Numbered from the stretch's first letter, positions 33,601 through 43,400 are shown. The stretch: 64,000 bases of DNA from Bostrychus sinensis (GCA_020698575.1 CM036254.1:34440749-34504748), one strand, 5' to 3'. The notes: generated by a model not told the origin, from the letters alone. Translations and numbers: made by a program.

Positions 33601-34122
33601 TAATAATAATTTTAGCAAAAACAATATATCCGTTTACATTATACCCACAAATTATATATTTTCGGAAACCTTTCGAGGTCCCCCACGTGACCGTGGGGTC
33701 AAATGTCAATGACGAGCGCTTATGCGCTCGTCATTGACCCACGAATGTGGCGTCGCCCATTGACTTCCATTCATTTTCAGCCAATACAAGTATGTGACTT
33801 CCATACATGAGGTATATATGATTGTGTAGGACTTGATGCCATGAGTGTGTACATGGGAAAGCGCTTCGCGCTTTGTTTTTGTGCGCTTCGCGCACTTATG
33901 AGTGGGCTTCGCCCACTGACTTCCAATCATTCTGAGCGAAAACAAGTATGTGGCTTCCATACCTGAGGTATTTGTGTTTGTGTAGTACTTGTTGCCATGA
34001 GTGTGTACATGGCAAAGCGCTTCGCGCTTTGTTTTTGTGCGCTTCGCGCACTTTTGGGCAGTGCGCTTCGCGCACTGCTGTGCAGACACAATAGGCCCTG
34101 CGCCACCCTTGGGGCTCGGGCC
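33601..34122 (+). repeat. hairpin module B
   Basis: Second copy of module A with an added segment (about 33655-33740) carrying a CCCCACG/CGTGGGG hairpin (about 33681-33698) and a 15-bp stem at 33705-33738. TTC-loop hairpins lie at 33858-33874, 33881-33895, 33901-33917, 34013-34031, 34037-34051 and 34058-34078. It ends with the same CTCGGGCCTAATAA phrase and a TAA tract. Confidence 0.92.

Positions 34123-34154
<32 letters not shown>
34123..34154. repeat. (TAA)n microsatellite
   Basis: Closes the tandem region. A matching tract at 29608-29636 opens it. Confidence 0.9.
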
Positions 34155-34158
<4 letters not shown>

Positions 34159-34572
34159 TCTAAATGGTGAAAATATTTCTATCTTGAACAGACACATTTC
34201 TCGAAAAGGTAGTTCATCAGTAATAGATCAGTCTATAGTGGTGTAAATTGGTAATGTGGAGCCCCAGGGCAGGTTTTCAGAATGGGCCCCAAAGCAATTA
34301 TTCTGCTTAGGACCTGGCTGTTTGGCCGTATTTCGGTTTTTTCAGTGGATGAAAATAATGTTTGTTGTAAAACCATTAGCAGTATTTATGTTCTTTTACT
34401 GCACATAATTCATAAAAATGTATCACAAATGATTAGCATTTTGGAATCTTCAGTTATTTAAAATCTTCTACAATTTAATAAAAATAGTGTAAAAATCTCG
34501 TCTTGCTCTCATGAGCACTATCTCGTGTCTCGTCTCGTGGGATTTGTGTCTTGTCACACCCCTACTCACAAC

Positions 34573-35013
34573 AGATAGAATAAACAGATATTCATATCCG
34601 CCGGCCTCTATTCAAAAATAAAATGTAGACTAAGCACCTGTGGGGGGCAGCATTACGCCCACCAGCGTACAGCCTGCCGGAAACCTTTAGAAGAAAAAGA
34701 AGAAGCCCTCACTGAAAAACATCTGGACACCCCTGACCTAAAATCTTTTTACCTAACAGTCATAAACATGTCTGTGAAACGGGGCAGGCTTTATGTAATG
34801 CTCAGACCTTCTGGAGTTTTCTCCTTTCTACCCGCTACTCCTCTCACCCTGGGGGGAGGTTATCAAAGGGTCGATGCATTTTATTCTTAACACCCCCAGA
34901 TCTGACCCCAGGCCCCACACACCTCTCTGACTGTGGACTGTCTTCAGGATAAACCTTCATCCTCTCCAATATATATCTGACTTTGATCATTTTGCTGCCA
35001 GAGAGAGTTCAAA

Positions 35014-35015
<2 letters not shown>
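34573..35015. other. unassigned sequence
   Basis: It contains a possible hAT right end near 34735. Otherwise no feature. Confidence 0.35.

Positions 35016-35044
<29 letters not shown>
35016..35044. repeat. (GT)n microsatellite
   Basis: Dinucleotide repeat. A second GT tract lies at 35959-35980. Confidence 0.9.
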
Positions 35045-35047
<3 letters not shown>

Positions 35048-35415
35048 ATGTTGCTAGTTAAAAGCCTGAGGTATAACACTTGATGTCTGTCTAAATCTTA
35101 GTGAAAGAAAATGGCTGAAAATGTTAGAGAAAGAAAAAGTTCTGCTTACTTAATCCTTTCAAATCCCGGTGTCTTTAGAGCGTTCAGAGCAGCTAGCGAT
35201 GGGAAGAATCTTTAAGAGTGTGAGGTTACAGACATTTTACCAGGCACTGTGGTGAATGCATCCATCTCTAGAGCATGACCTTTGACCTTTACCTTCTTCT
35301 GCCCTGCATGAGATGTTCCATAATAATGCAATAAATCGCTTTATAACAATATTGACAGTGGTGTTTATGTAACACACTTGAAGCGTCCTTTTCTGCAGCT
35401 GTATGTCTCTGTGCT

Positions 35416-35532
35416 GATTCAATTCAATTCAATTTTATTTATACAGCCCAGTATCACAACAAAAGTCTCAAAGGGCTTCACAAACAGTTAATCAAACATA
35501 AACACACAATCAACACAAAACACACAATCAAC
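35416..35532 (-). repeat. LINE-type 3' end with (TTGAA)n tail
   Basis: On the plus strand ATTCAATTCAATTTTATTTA is followed by CAGCCCAGTATCACAACAAA and CAAAGGGCTTCACAAAC. Read on the minus strand this is a 3' UTR ending in TTGAAT repeats. Longer copies are at 54828-55385 and 57820-58330. Confidence 0.65.
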
Positions 35533-35534
35533 TG

Positions 35535-36370
35535 TTGCTGATGGTTTGTTGTGTCCTGATTCGAACCAAAACGCAGCCTCTCTGTCCACACCTGGGCTTA
35601 AGTGTTTCATTATTCAGCCTGATTTGCAATTACTGCATTTTGAGACCAGGTGCTTCCATTATTTCACATCCACTGACTGCAGTAGTCATGATACTTATCA
35701 GCAAGTCATTTATATTTTATGTCTATGTGACACTTCATGCCCTGTTGAGAGAAATGTGTATAGTGGGGAGCGCAATTGTCAATATCATTTTGGCTGTGAT
35801 TTTTTTATTAGCTATTTTTAAATGAAAGTGAAAATGTTTGATTGTAACCCATTTTATTGTTTTATCAAAGAGGCATCATAGGGTTCAAAAAAGAGCTAAA
35901 ATGGTTTTGGTGTGTGGTTAGTGATAACCTCTTTGAGTCTGAATGACTGAAGAGATATGTGTGTGTGTGTGTGTGTGTGTCTATGTTCAAATCACAGACA
36001 CTGATTTCCAAATGTTGAAAAAAAAAAAGCATTTGTAAACCATAAAACCATAAAGCAGCCATTCCCAAAGTCAACAGTTGACTACCAGAACATCCCATGG
36101 CAGATAGTTTTGCTTGAAATAAGAAAAGAAAAAAAAATGCTTGAAACAAGACGGAAATAAAACAAAGTCAACAAATAGGAAATTAATCCAATCTAGTGAA
36201 AAATTACTCAAATCAAGATTAAGATGCTGATATTGATTTGCAGTATATTTTCTTTTATTTACTTATTGTAGACAACCTCTGGTGGCCCTCCTGCAGTGCC
36301 TTCATGGCTTTTTACTCCAGGTGCCATTCCTGTCCCAACCATACATACATACATACATGCAGAATGTATG
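35535..36370. other. unassigned sequence
   Basis: It contains a GT tract (35959-35980) and A-rich runs. No gene recognised. Confidence 0.35.
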
Positions 36371-36540
36371 TGACAGGAGAAGTGTCTTGCCCAGAGACAC
36401 AACAACAGTCCCTGAGCCACTGTCACACCAGTAATAATAATAAGAGTGTTGTGTCAGGAAGGGCATCTGACATCTGCCTACAGATCAAACCCACAACATC
36501 CCTGGGATGGGATGCTGGGATTTCACCCAGATGTTAGCAG
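36371..36540 (-). repeat. SINE-like fragments
   Basis: GAAGTGTCTTGCCCAGAGACA is the reverse of the SINE body phrase. GTGTCAGGAAGGGCATCTGAC is the family tail in plus orientation, so two pieces in opposite directions meet here. Confidence 0.5.
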
Positions 36541-36654
36541 GTCTTTCCAGAGCTCACAGTTGTGTCCACTCCCAGCCATTTACCGTTGCCATGGTGAATC
36601 CTCTTTTCTTGGCTCCAATGATAATGGCTTCTTACCTCTGATAAACTCAAGGTG

Positions 36655-36798
36655 AATATACTCAGAGCTGACTATCTCAACTTTAAACCTGTTTTCCGAA
36701 ACAGGACACTTTGAGTTGGCTCAGTCTGAGTAAATTAACTCTGGGTTAAGAAATAAACTCAGAGTTAGTTTAACCTGCTTTGTGAAACAGGGCCTATG
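36655..36798. repeat. small foldback MITE-like repeat
   Basis: It contains the hairpin CCTGTTTTCCGAAACAGG, inverted AACTCTGAGT/ACTCAGAGTT phrases and a closing GAAACAGGGCC, as in a common short fish MITE. Limits are approximate. Confidence 0.5.
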
Positions 36799-37344
36799 TC
36801 TCTGATGCACAACATCGCCTGTTTCACTTTGGAGTTGAATATGCTGACTTTGGTGTTTTTTTTTTTTTTTTTTATCCCATTAGAGTCTATGAACATATGT
36901 AGCATAAAGGTGATGATATTCCACACAGGTGTAGCCATTGCAGATATGTACATTGTATTATGTTTTAAACGTGGTGCCGTCGTCCTGTGGTCTAAATAAG
37001 CTGGTGTGTGTGCAGTGATGAGTGAGGCAGTCCTATCATTATAACCATTATGAATGTGACCTTTTCTCTCTCCTGAGCTCTGCATCCATCATGTTCCGCT
37101 CAATTCAACATCTCAATGTGACCAGAATACATCTATCAAATCAATGTGGCATTAATATACATGCAGCACGCATCAAACACATGCTAACACAGTGAGTCGA
37201 TACACCACATTTGATCTATTTATATTTACCAGCTGTTGCTTTATGAAAAACTGCAATTTATTAACTGTTAGAGATGAACCATGAAACTAGGACAGTAGGA
37301 ATGTGACTGTAAATATCCATTGTTACATCTTTTCATATGAAGTG
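36799..37344. other. unassigned sequence
   Basis: A T run lies at 36857-36873. No gene recognised. Confidence 0.35.
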
Positions 37345-37470
37345 TACAGTGGTACAGTGGTTAGTGCTTCTGCGTCTCAGCAAGGTGATGGTGGGTTCAA
37401 TCCCCTGGCCAGATGACAGCAGTTGCTCTGAATGGAGTGTGCATGAGTTGATATGTTAGGCTCCAGACAG
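37345..37470 (+). repeat. tRNA-type SINE head
   Basis: GTGGTACAGTGGTTAGTGCT (A-box-like) and GGTGGGTTCAATCCCC (B-box-like) are spaced as in a tRNA, followed by a degraded body. Confidence 0.6.
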
Positions 37471-37544
37471 CCGCCAAGTCTATAGATAGGAGAAAAAGAA
37501 ATGATTCTCAGACTTTACACGCCCCACTTTAAAGGACTAATGTC

Positions 37545-38060
37545 AGCCTAAATATGGATTAAACAGGGACTAAACCAAGTCTAAACCAGGACTAAAGCAG
37601 ATCTAAACCAGGACAAAAACAGATCTAAACCGGGACTAAACCAGGACTAACTCAGGTCTAAATTAGGACTAAACCAAGTCTAAACCAGGACAAAACCAAG
37701 TCTAAAGCAGGTCTAAACTTCTAAACCAAGACTAAACTAGGTCTAAACCAGGACTAAACCAGTTCTAAACTAGGTCTAAACCAAGACAATACCAAGTCTA
37801 AAGCAGGTCTAAACTAGGTCTAAACCAGGTCTAAATCAGGACAAAACCAGCTCTAAACTAGGTCTAAACCAGGACTAAACCAGGTTAAAAGCAGGATTAG
37901 ACCAAGAATAAACCAGGTACAAACCAGGACTTAAACCAGGACTAAACCAGGTCTAAACCAGGTCAAAACCAGGTTAAAAGCAGGATTAGACCAAGAATAA
38001 ACCAGGTACAAACCAGGACTTAAACCAGGACTAAACCAGGACTAAACCAGGACAGTGTCA
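37545..38060 (+). repeat. 11-bp minisatellite array
   Basis: About 45 tandem copies of TAAACCAGGAC / TAAACCAGGTC with drift (TAAACTAGGTC, TAAAGCAGGTC). A higher-order duplication is visible (GTTAAAAGCAGGATTAGACC occurs twice, about 37884 and 37973). The family also occurs at 41886-42066, about 60708-60765 and inverted at 16376-16625. Confidence 0.93.
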
Positions 38061-38269
38061 GTAGCCAGTTTGTTGGAGGGGCCCACAGATACATGCTAAC
38101 AGACACCCATTCACTCTTACATTTATTGGGCATGGCATCACCAGTTCCATGGCCCAGGTTTCATTAAAAAGTCTTCAAAACCTCAACATCTTCTCTGTAC
38201 AACAATACTCTCAGATACTCAGTTCCATCCTGTATTGTGGTATAAGTACATGAAATCTCCCAGAATGCT

Positions 38270-38470
38270 AATGTCAGAGAAAGCGCCAGTCAGCGTATTG
38301 TGTATTGACCCTGTGAGTCCCACACATAATGATCTGCTGTGACTGTGGTCCAGAGCTCCTGTTGATCCGATAATTGTGTTCCGGACAACATTTCCCATCT
38401 ACCCCCACTGCCCTGGCCCACATACTCTGATCTGAGAAAGGACCTGGACCTCCTGCTGCTACTCCACTCA
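38270..38470 (-). other. open frame without recognised motif
   Basis: Two overlapping minus-strand frames stay open here, one reading GRWEMLSGTQLSDQQELWTT and then VTADHYVWDSQGQYTIR before a stop. An acceptor-like CTGTACACTAG precedes it. The composition is mildly coding-like but there is no independent support. Confidence 0.2.
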
Positions 38471-38496
38471 CTCTGAGGCCTAGTGTACAGCACAGA

Positions 38497-38850
38497 CATG
38501 CACAGCAGACTGCTACATGAGCCCTTCATGGGATCAATCCCCGCTACCAGCACTGCATACTGCCATAGTTTCCTTGGGCAAGACACTTCACCCACCTACA
38601 GGGGCGCTGCTAGGTTTTCTGGTACATATGAAAAAATATAACATTAACATTGGGCCCCATCATCACAAACTAAAATAACCTAATAATATTAATGTAATAT
38701 TGATTATTATGATTTTTCTGGGCCCCTATAAGTCATGGGCTCTTGGAATCATCCTAACCTTTCCCCCACTTATGGCGCCACTGCCCACCTAGCCTTCAGT
38801 GTCTGCACTTGTGTGTTTGGTGGTGCACTGAAAAAAAAAAAAAAAAAAAA
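38497..38850 (+). repeat. SINE body, split by a hAT MITE
   Basis: GGGATCAATCCCCGCTACC (B-box region) and TTCCTTGGGCAAGACACTTC end at CCCACCTA and resume after the insertion with GCCTTCAGTGTCTGCACTTG. This gives the insertion point of the element at 38599-38783. Confidence 0.65.
38599..38783. mobile_element. 185-bp hAT MITE with exact 8-bp duplication
   Basis: It starts CAGGGGCGCTGC and ends GGCGCCACTG. Both flanks are CCCACCTA (38591-38598 and 38784-38791). GGGCCCC phrases sit near both ends. It is non-coding and depends on outside transposase. Confidence 0.88.
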
Positions 38851-38853
38851 AAA

Positions 38854-38987
38854 GTTGCAAAAACTCAAGGCAACAGGATCCCTCAAGATTTTTGAGATTT
38901 GGGGCCAGCTCAAAATCTTAACTTTCTTTTTTTTTTTTTTTATTGGTTCATTTTAATGGTCATGTGTCTAAAAACTTTCAATTTTAA
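38854..38987 (-). mobile_element. repeat R, copy 2, left portion
   Basis: On the minus strand this matches the right half of copy 1 (24588-24659) and then its middle. It starts with the terminal GTTGCAAAAACTCAAGGC and runs to TTTTAA, where the TTAA element is inserted. It continues at 40895. Confidence 0.7.
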
Positions 38988-39299
38988 AGCCATTGTAGGT
39001 ATTGAGCGGAAAACTGACTAGAGGGCGCTGTTTTGCGAGTGTAGCAGGCAGCATTATATCCCGCCCCTGGCAGACACAACACGGCTCGGCAGTTCTGTAC
39101 GCTGAAAGCACGGTCACAGTCTTTTAGAATGGCCAGTCGGTGAGAAGGTGTGGATGTCAGAACCTTCTCGTATTTCTCATAACTAGAATAAAAAAGAAAT
39201 GTATTGAATTATATATGTTCGACACTCGCAGTAGTCTGACAGCAACAATATGGACACCATACAATAGTAACAATGATTATAATTATTGTAAGAGTAAGA

Positions 39300-39603
39300 T
39301 TGCTTGCAATCGATTTTAAGGTTCTTTTATTGGTCTTTAAATGTCTTAACGGTCTTGGGCCTTCTTATCTTTCAGATCTGTTTTTTTTTTTTATGTTATG
39401 AACCCTCGCGGCCCCTGAGGCCCTCCAGTACCGGCCTCCTTATTGTTCCTAAAGTCAGGACACATACGCACGGAGAGGCAGCTTTCCAGTGGTATGGTCC
39501 TCGTCTGTGGAACGGCCTGCCAGAGGACCTCAGGGCTGCAGAGAATGTTAATGTTTTTAAGAACAGGCTCAAAACCCACCTTTTTAATTTAGCTTTTACC
39601 TAA
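39300..39603 (+). pseudogene. L2-type LINE C-terminal coding end
   Basis: It reads AIDFKVLLLVFKCLNGLGPS then YLSDL, and after a frame change in a poly-T run (39381-39393) CYEPSRPLRPSSTGLLIVPK, then WYGPRLWNGLPEDLRAAENV and FKNRLKTHLFNLAFT with a stop. This is the conserved terminus of L2-like fish LINEs. Only the last 100 codons are present. Confidence 0.82.
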
Positions 39604-39642
39604 TATTTATTTATTTTATTCTTTTGTATTCTATTCTCTTAG

Positions 39643-39673
<31 letters not shown>

Positions 39674-40204
39674 TTTCCTTTTTATACCATTCTTATTCAT
39701 TCCATTCATTTATTATATATATTTTTATTAGGTCATATCTCCAGTGTTTTCTCAGAGGGGGCCCTCTGCCCCGGGGGCTGTGATCGGCCGTGGCTGCTGG
39801 TGCTCTGTCCTGTGGGTACCTTTGGCCTGGTTGGGTGGCTTCTCTGCCTCCCACTTTGCTGTGTGCCCTGGGTCAGTCCTGGTGGTTGTGGTCTGTGAGC
39901 GGCTCCTGGTGCAGACGGCTCCCTGTGATAGTGTTCCCTCACCTGGCTCATCTGTGCTCAGCCCAAGTTAGTCTTTTAATATGTGTGTGTGTATGTGTGT
40001 GTGAGTGCGTGTTTGTATGTGTATGTGTATGTGCATGTGCATGCGTGCTTGCATACTTTGCTTTGTGAGGGGATGTGGGGAGGGAGGGGGTTGTGTGTTT
40101 GGAGGGGGGCGGGGCATTGCTTTTAACCATGCTTTTAACCAGCACTTTGTGCTGCATTTTTGTATGAAAAGTGCTTTATCAATAAAGACTGATTGATTGA
40201 TTGA
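39604..40204 (+). mobile_element. L2-type LINE 3' UTR and (TTGA)n tail
   Basis: It follows the stop and includes a TA tract near 39644-39665 and GT/GCAT-rich runs (39981-40050). It ends GTGCTTTATCAATAAAGACT with a (GATT)n tail to 40204, typical for this LINE type. Confidence 0.75.
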
Positions 40205-40894
40205 GCTGTTGTTAGCCACTAAGCTAGTGCTAGCCAGTTAGCTAGCGTCACTGAGTGTTGCTTATACAAGTGCAATAGACAACTGCAGGACTCATTCTTG
40301 CCAAACTTTGGAGGTACTGCACATATGCACATGTTACCATTAGGTGGGCACTGTTTTACAAATATAAAGAAAAGAATCTCACCGGTTTAAAAGAAACGTA
40401 GCGACCATAGCATTTGTTTTGAGCCCCTTTCATTCCCGGAGCTCTCTCCACCAATCAAATGCCACTCCAATATTCACTCTAGTTTGAGCTCTTTTTCGGT
40501 CTAACCTCTTTTTGTTTTCTTCTTTCTCTAGAAGAGTTTTTGTTTTTCTAAGGAAGGCAACAGTGGGTGCAGGAGGGATCAGCTGCAAGGTCTCTGCCGT
40601 GATTGTGACTGCTTTCCCAGGGAGACGACTCCTTCTGTTGTTGTGCGTACAGAAGGTGCACGCGACAGTCAGACTTTGAATGGCAGCCACTCTCACCAAT
40701 AATCATACAAAGCCGTTTCGGTCGGTGAATAAAATTTTATAAAAATGTTATCATTTTTTAAATAAAAAATACAGATAGTAGTTTAATTTGTTTTTATCTG
40801 AACCCACTTATTGTTTTACGGGCTATTTATTGGTAAAAAACATTTTTAATTTTATGACAAAATATGTTTAAAAACCCTATTACCTACAATGGCT

Positions 40895-41147
40895 TTAAGT
40901 TTTACTCACTTTTTTAATTTTTTTTTTTTTTTTTTTACTTATCTTAAAAATTATTAGTACTGATAAAATTTAACAAAACAATTTAAACAACTTTGTCTGA
41001 ACAATGGATAGTAGGTTGGCTGTAAAATGAGTTTAAAAAATAATGATGATGAATGAAATTAAATTTAGGCATATGAATGTTAAATTAGGTGTACAAAAAA
41101 TATTGATTGTTGAAAACTTGAGATTTTAATTTAGCCCCAAAACTCAC

Positions 41148-41150
<3 letters not shown>
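40895..41150. mobile_element. repeat R, rest of copy 2 and inverted copy 3
   Basis: 40895-40945 continues copy 2 on the minus strand (TTAAGTTTTACTCAC, CTTATCTTA). From about 40990 a third copy runs on the plus strand (GAACAATGGATAGTAGGTTGG to AACTTGAGATTTTAATTTAG). Copies 2 and 3 therefore face each other. Confidence 0.65.

Positions 41151-41180
<30 letters not shown>
41151..41180. repeat. poly-T tract
   Basis: Thirty T residues. Confidence 0.9.
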
Positions 41181-41184
<4 letters not shown>

Positions 41185-41760
41185 GTGGGTGGAGAGGCTG
41201 TAGGAGCTGCCACATCTATGCCAGTGTGCACCTGGGCAGCGGCGGCTACTAAAACTGGCAGAAGGCAGTGGAAATTATGATTGTGCTGTGTTTTCATAAA
41301 CTGTTTTGTGAGTTTTGAGCAGGTTTTGACTTTCAGACCTGGCAACCTTGTTATGAGCACAACTACGGCTTTGCTCTGTGATTAAAAAAAAAAAAAAAAA
41401 AGAAGTAAATTAGTGGTCCCTCCCAAAAAAAATCTGCCATACTATGCACTGGTCCCAAGTCTGGATAAATATGTGGTTATGTTGGTTACTTTGGATTAAA
41501 AAAATCACAAAGTATCCATGTAAATGATTCAGTGTGGACTGTGGGGACCTCTGGAAGAACAAGATTTTCTTGATGAGGCATCTCAGATTTTCTCTGTGGT
41601 TGAAAATTCAAAAACAATTTTTCCTTTAGCTTTTTTTTTTTTTTTTCTGGGGTCACTATAGCAAGTCATGTAATCCTGTTGTGCATTTTTTCTTTCTAAC
41701 GCAACCCTTTGCAACTGTTTATTAAGGTATATTTTACCTAGCTGGAGGACTAGCCTATTG
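41181..41760. other. unassigned sequence with SINE-tail scrap
   Basis: About 41447-41550 is a degraded relative of 28830-28935. No gene. Confidence 0.35.
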
Positions 41761-42065
41761 TGCATGGGAAATCAGAAAACCCCACAACATGTAAACTCTC
41801 CACATAAAGACCCCCAGGATTCCAACCTGGGGCCTACTTGCTGTGACGCAACAGTGCTAACCATTTTGCAAGCATGCTGCCATTGTGACCAGGTCTAAAC
41901 TAGGTCTAAACCAGGACAAAACCAGAACTAAAGCAGATCTAAACCAGGCCTAAACCAGGTCTAAACCAGGGCAAAACCAGGACTAAACCAGAACAAAACA
42001 AGGACTAAACCAGGTCTAAACCAGGACTAAACCAGTTCTAAGCCAGGACTAAAACGGGACTAAAC

Positions 42066-42099
<34 letters not shown>

Positions 42100-42220
42100 T
42101 GTAAAACAACATGTAAACTCCCCATAGAAAGGCCTCTGAAATTCAAACCCAGGGCCTACTTGCTGTGATGCTGTGACAGTGCTGACCACTTTGCAACCAT
42201 GCTGCCATTGTGACCAGTAC
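41761..42220 (-). repeat. duplicated SINE fragment flanking a minisatellite
   Basis: A reversed tRNA-type SINE fragment (41770-41885) recurs at about 42108-42222, with CATGTAAACTC, GGGCCTACTTGCTGTGA and CATGCTGCCATTGTGACCAG in both. Between them lie about 16 TAAACCAGGTC-type units (41886-42066) and 31 A residues (42067-42097). The repeat length is about 340 bp. Confidence 0.75.
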
Positions 42221-42222
42221 AA

Positions 42223-43397
42223 AGAGTATTATGGTTTGTGATCCTTTGTGGCTGAATTGATTGGATAACTCAAATCCCTTCACTGCATCAGAAATGTTGC
42301 CAAGACTCTTAAATCAGCAGCTACTCAATATTTAAAGCTGAATGTTCATGTGTAATTATCCCCAGTGTGTATCATTTGTGTGTGTCTTTAAGCCCAGTTG
42401 ATTCTGCCAAATACAGCGGGCCTGTCCTTGTTTTCAGGTTAACACCGAGCTCAGGCGGATTTCACAGGTGGAGACATTATTTATGTGCCATTAAAGCATA
42501 CAGTTATGCTTCTCAGCTCCTCAATAAACAAACAGAATGTGAGATTCCTCCATCAAATCCGCCATTCCTCACGGCTAATGGGGAACAGCGCGCACATGAA
42601 CTCATTTCTCAAATTTAAAACTCTGAGATGGGGATTGTTAAACCTTTTGCACAATCAGACATGCCGGTGATGGCGTAGGAGATATTACCAGTCAGTCAGA
42701 GTGATGCTTTATGAATAAAAGGATGGTTATGTCTGATTCACAAACAGATGCTTGCATTAGGAGCATTGTCCACGCTCTGATGGTCGGTGAGGTTTCCGGG
42801 ACAAGCTCTTGTTTTGACAATAAACGTTTTATTGCGTCCTCCACTGAACTCAGCAATTGTCTCTGGCCTTAGGCTTTTTCTGTCAACATCCAGCAGAACC
42901 TCAGAAGATTTATTTCTGTTCAGTTTTCATAAAGCAAAGAGATACTGATGCCATCCTTACCCGAACAAATAGGATCTTTATGTAAAATGGGGTGGGCTAT
43001 TTGTGATGATTTGATTGGGTAATTGGTTGTTAATGATGGAAATCTTTGGTCATCCCACAATTCAATTGATTTTGATTCAGTGGCTCATGATTTGATTCAC
43101 TGATACCATGTATTTTCAATGTATGGCATTTGTACTTTCACCAAGAATGTTAATGTCCTTAATATATGTATTTGCTATGTTGGGCTTCTTTGTTGTCCCT
43201 TCTGTTATCTGCTGATACATGTCTAAGGATGTAAGCAGGAGGGAAAGTTCCAGCTCCCATGACATTGGTGACCCCACCTTAGGCTTTTGAATGTCTCTCA
43301 ATTGGGATCCAACAGTTATTAACCAGTGTCCAGGTGAGATGCTAGGTGTTGCATGTTATTGGTGCAAACATGAAAGTTGGAAGCAAATACTTTTATC
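42223..43397. other. unique sequence, possible conserved non-coding part
   Basis: 42370-42860 is complex and free of repeat signatures. No gene with motifs. Confidence 0.3.
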
Positions 43398-43400
43398 TTA

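Larger units (their letters stand above)
29464..34564. mobile_element. 5.1-kb composite with hAT-type ends and exact 8-bp duplication
   Basis: The left end is TAGGGGTGTGACAAGA (29464-29479) and the right end is its exact inverse (34549-34564). CTCACAAC flanks both sides (29456-29463, 34565-34572), an exact 8-bp target duplication as made by hAT transposases. Sub-terminal CTCG/CGAGA-rich phrases occur on both sides. Between two TAA tracts (29608-29636, 34123-34154) lie three tandem 1.17-kb units and two hairpin modules. No transposase frame is seen. Confidence 0.85.
38984..40898. mobile_element. TTAA-target element (piggyBac- or Kolobok-type), with LINE inside
   Basis: The ends are exact 18-bp inverted repeats TTAAAGCCATTGTAGGTA (38984-39001) and its complement (40881-40898). 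They include TTAA at each edge. The interrupted host repeat R has a single TTAA at this position in copy 1 (23866-23869), so TTAA is the duplicated target. The own sequence is about 38984-39290 and 40205-40898, including a minus-strand frame (40699-40430) with LLEKEENKKRLDRKRAQTRV then NIGVAFDWWRELRE. The latter resembles a phrase I know from fish predicted proteins. Superfamily is undecided. Confidence 0.75.

Noticed and set aside
33202..34197. Open frames repeating CAKRTAQKCAKRTKTKREAL-type peptides as a protein family
   Set aside because: They arise from the GC hairpins read in all phases, on both strands, with no start context and with indels between modules. The DNA structure explains them.
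28137..34735. A single 6.6-kb hAT element from CAGGGCTGTCC (28137) to GGACACCCCTG (34735)
   Set aside because: The ends look complementary in style, but the 8-bp flanks ACTGAAGT and ACCTAAAA do not match, and the interior contains a Penelope tail, a LINE piece and another complete composite. Kept as separate ends.
40005..40219. Cys/Met- or His/Thr-rich peptides at the GTGTAT/GCATGT run
   Set aside because: Microsatellite-like sequence in the L2 3' UTR read in several frames.
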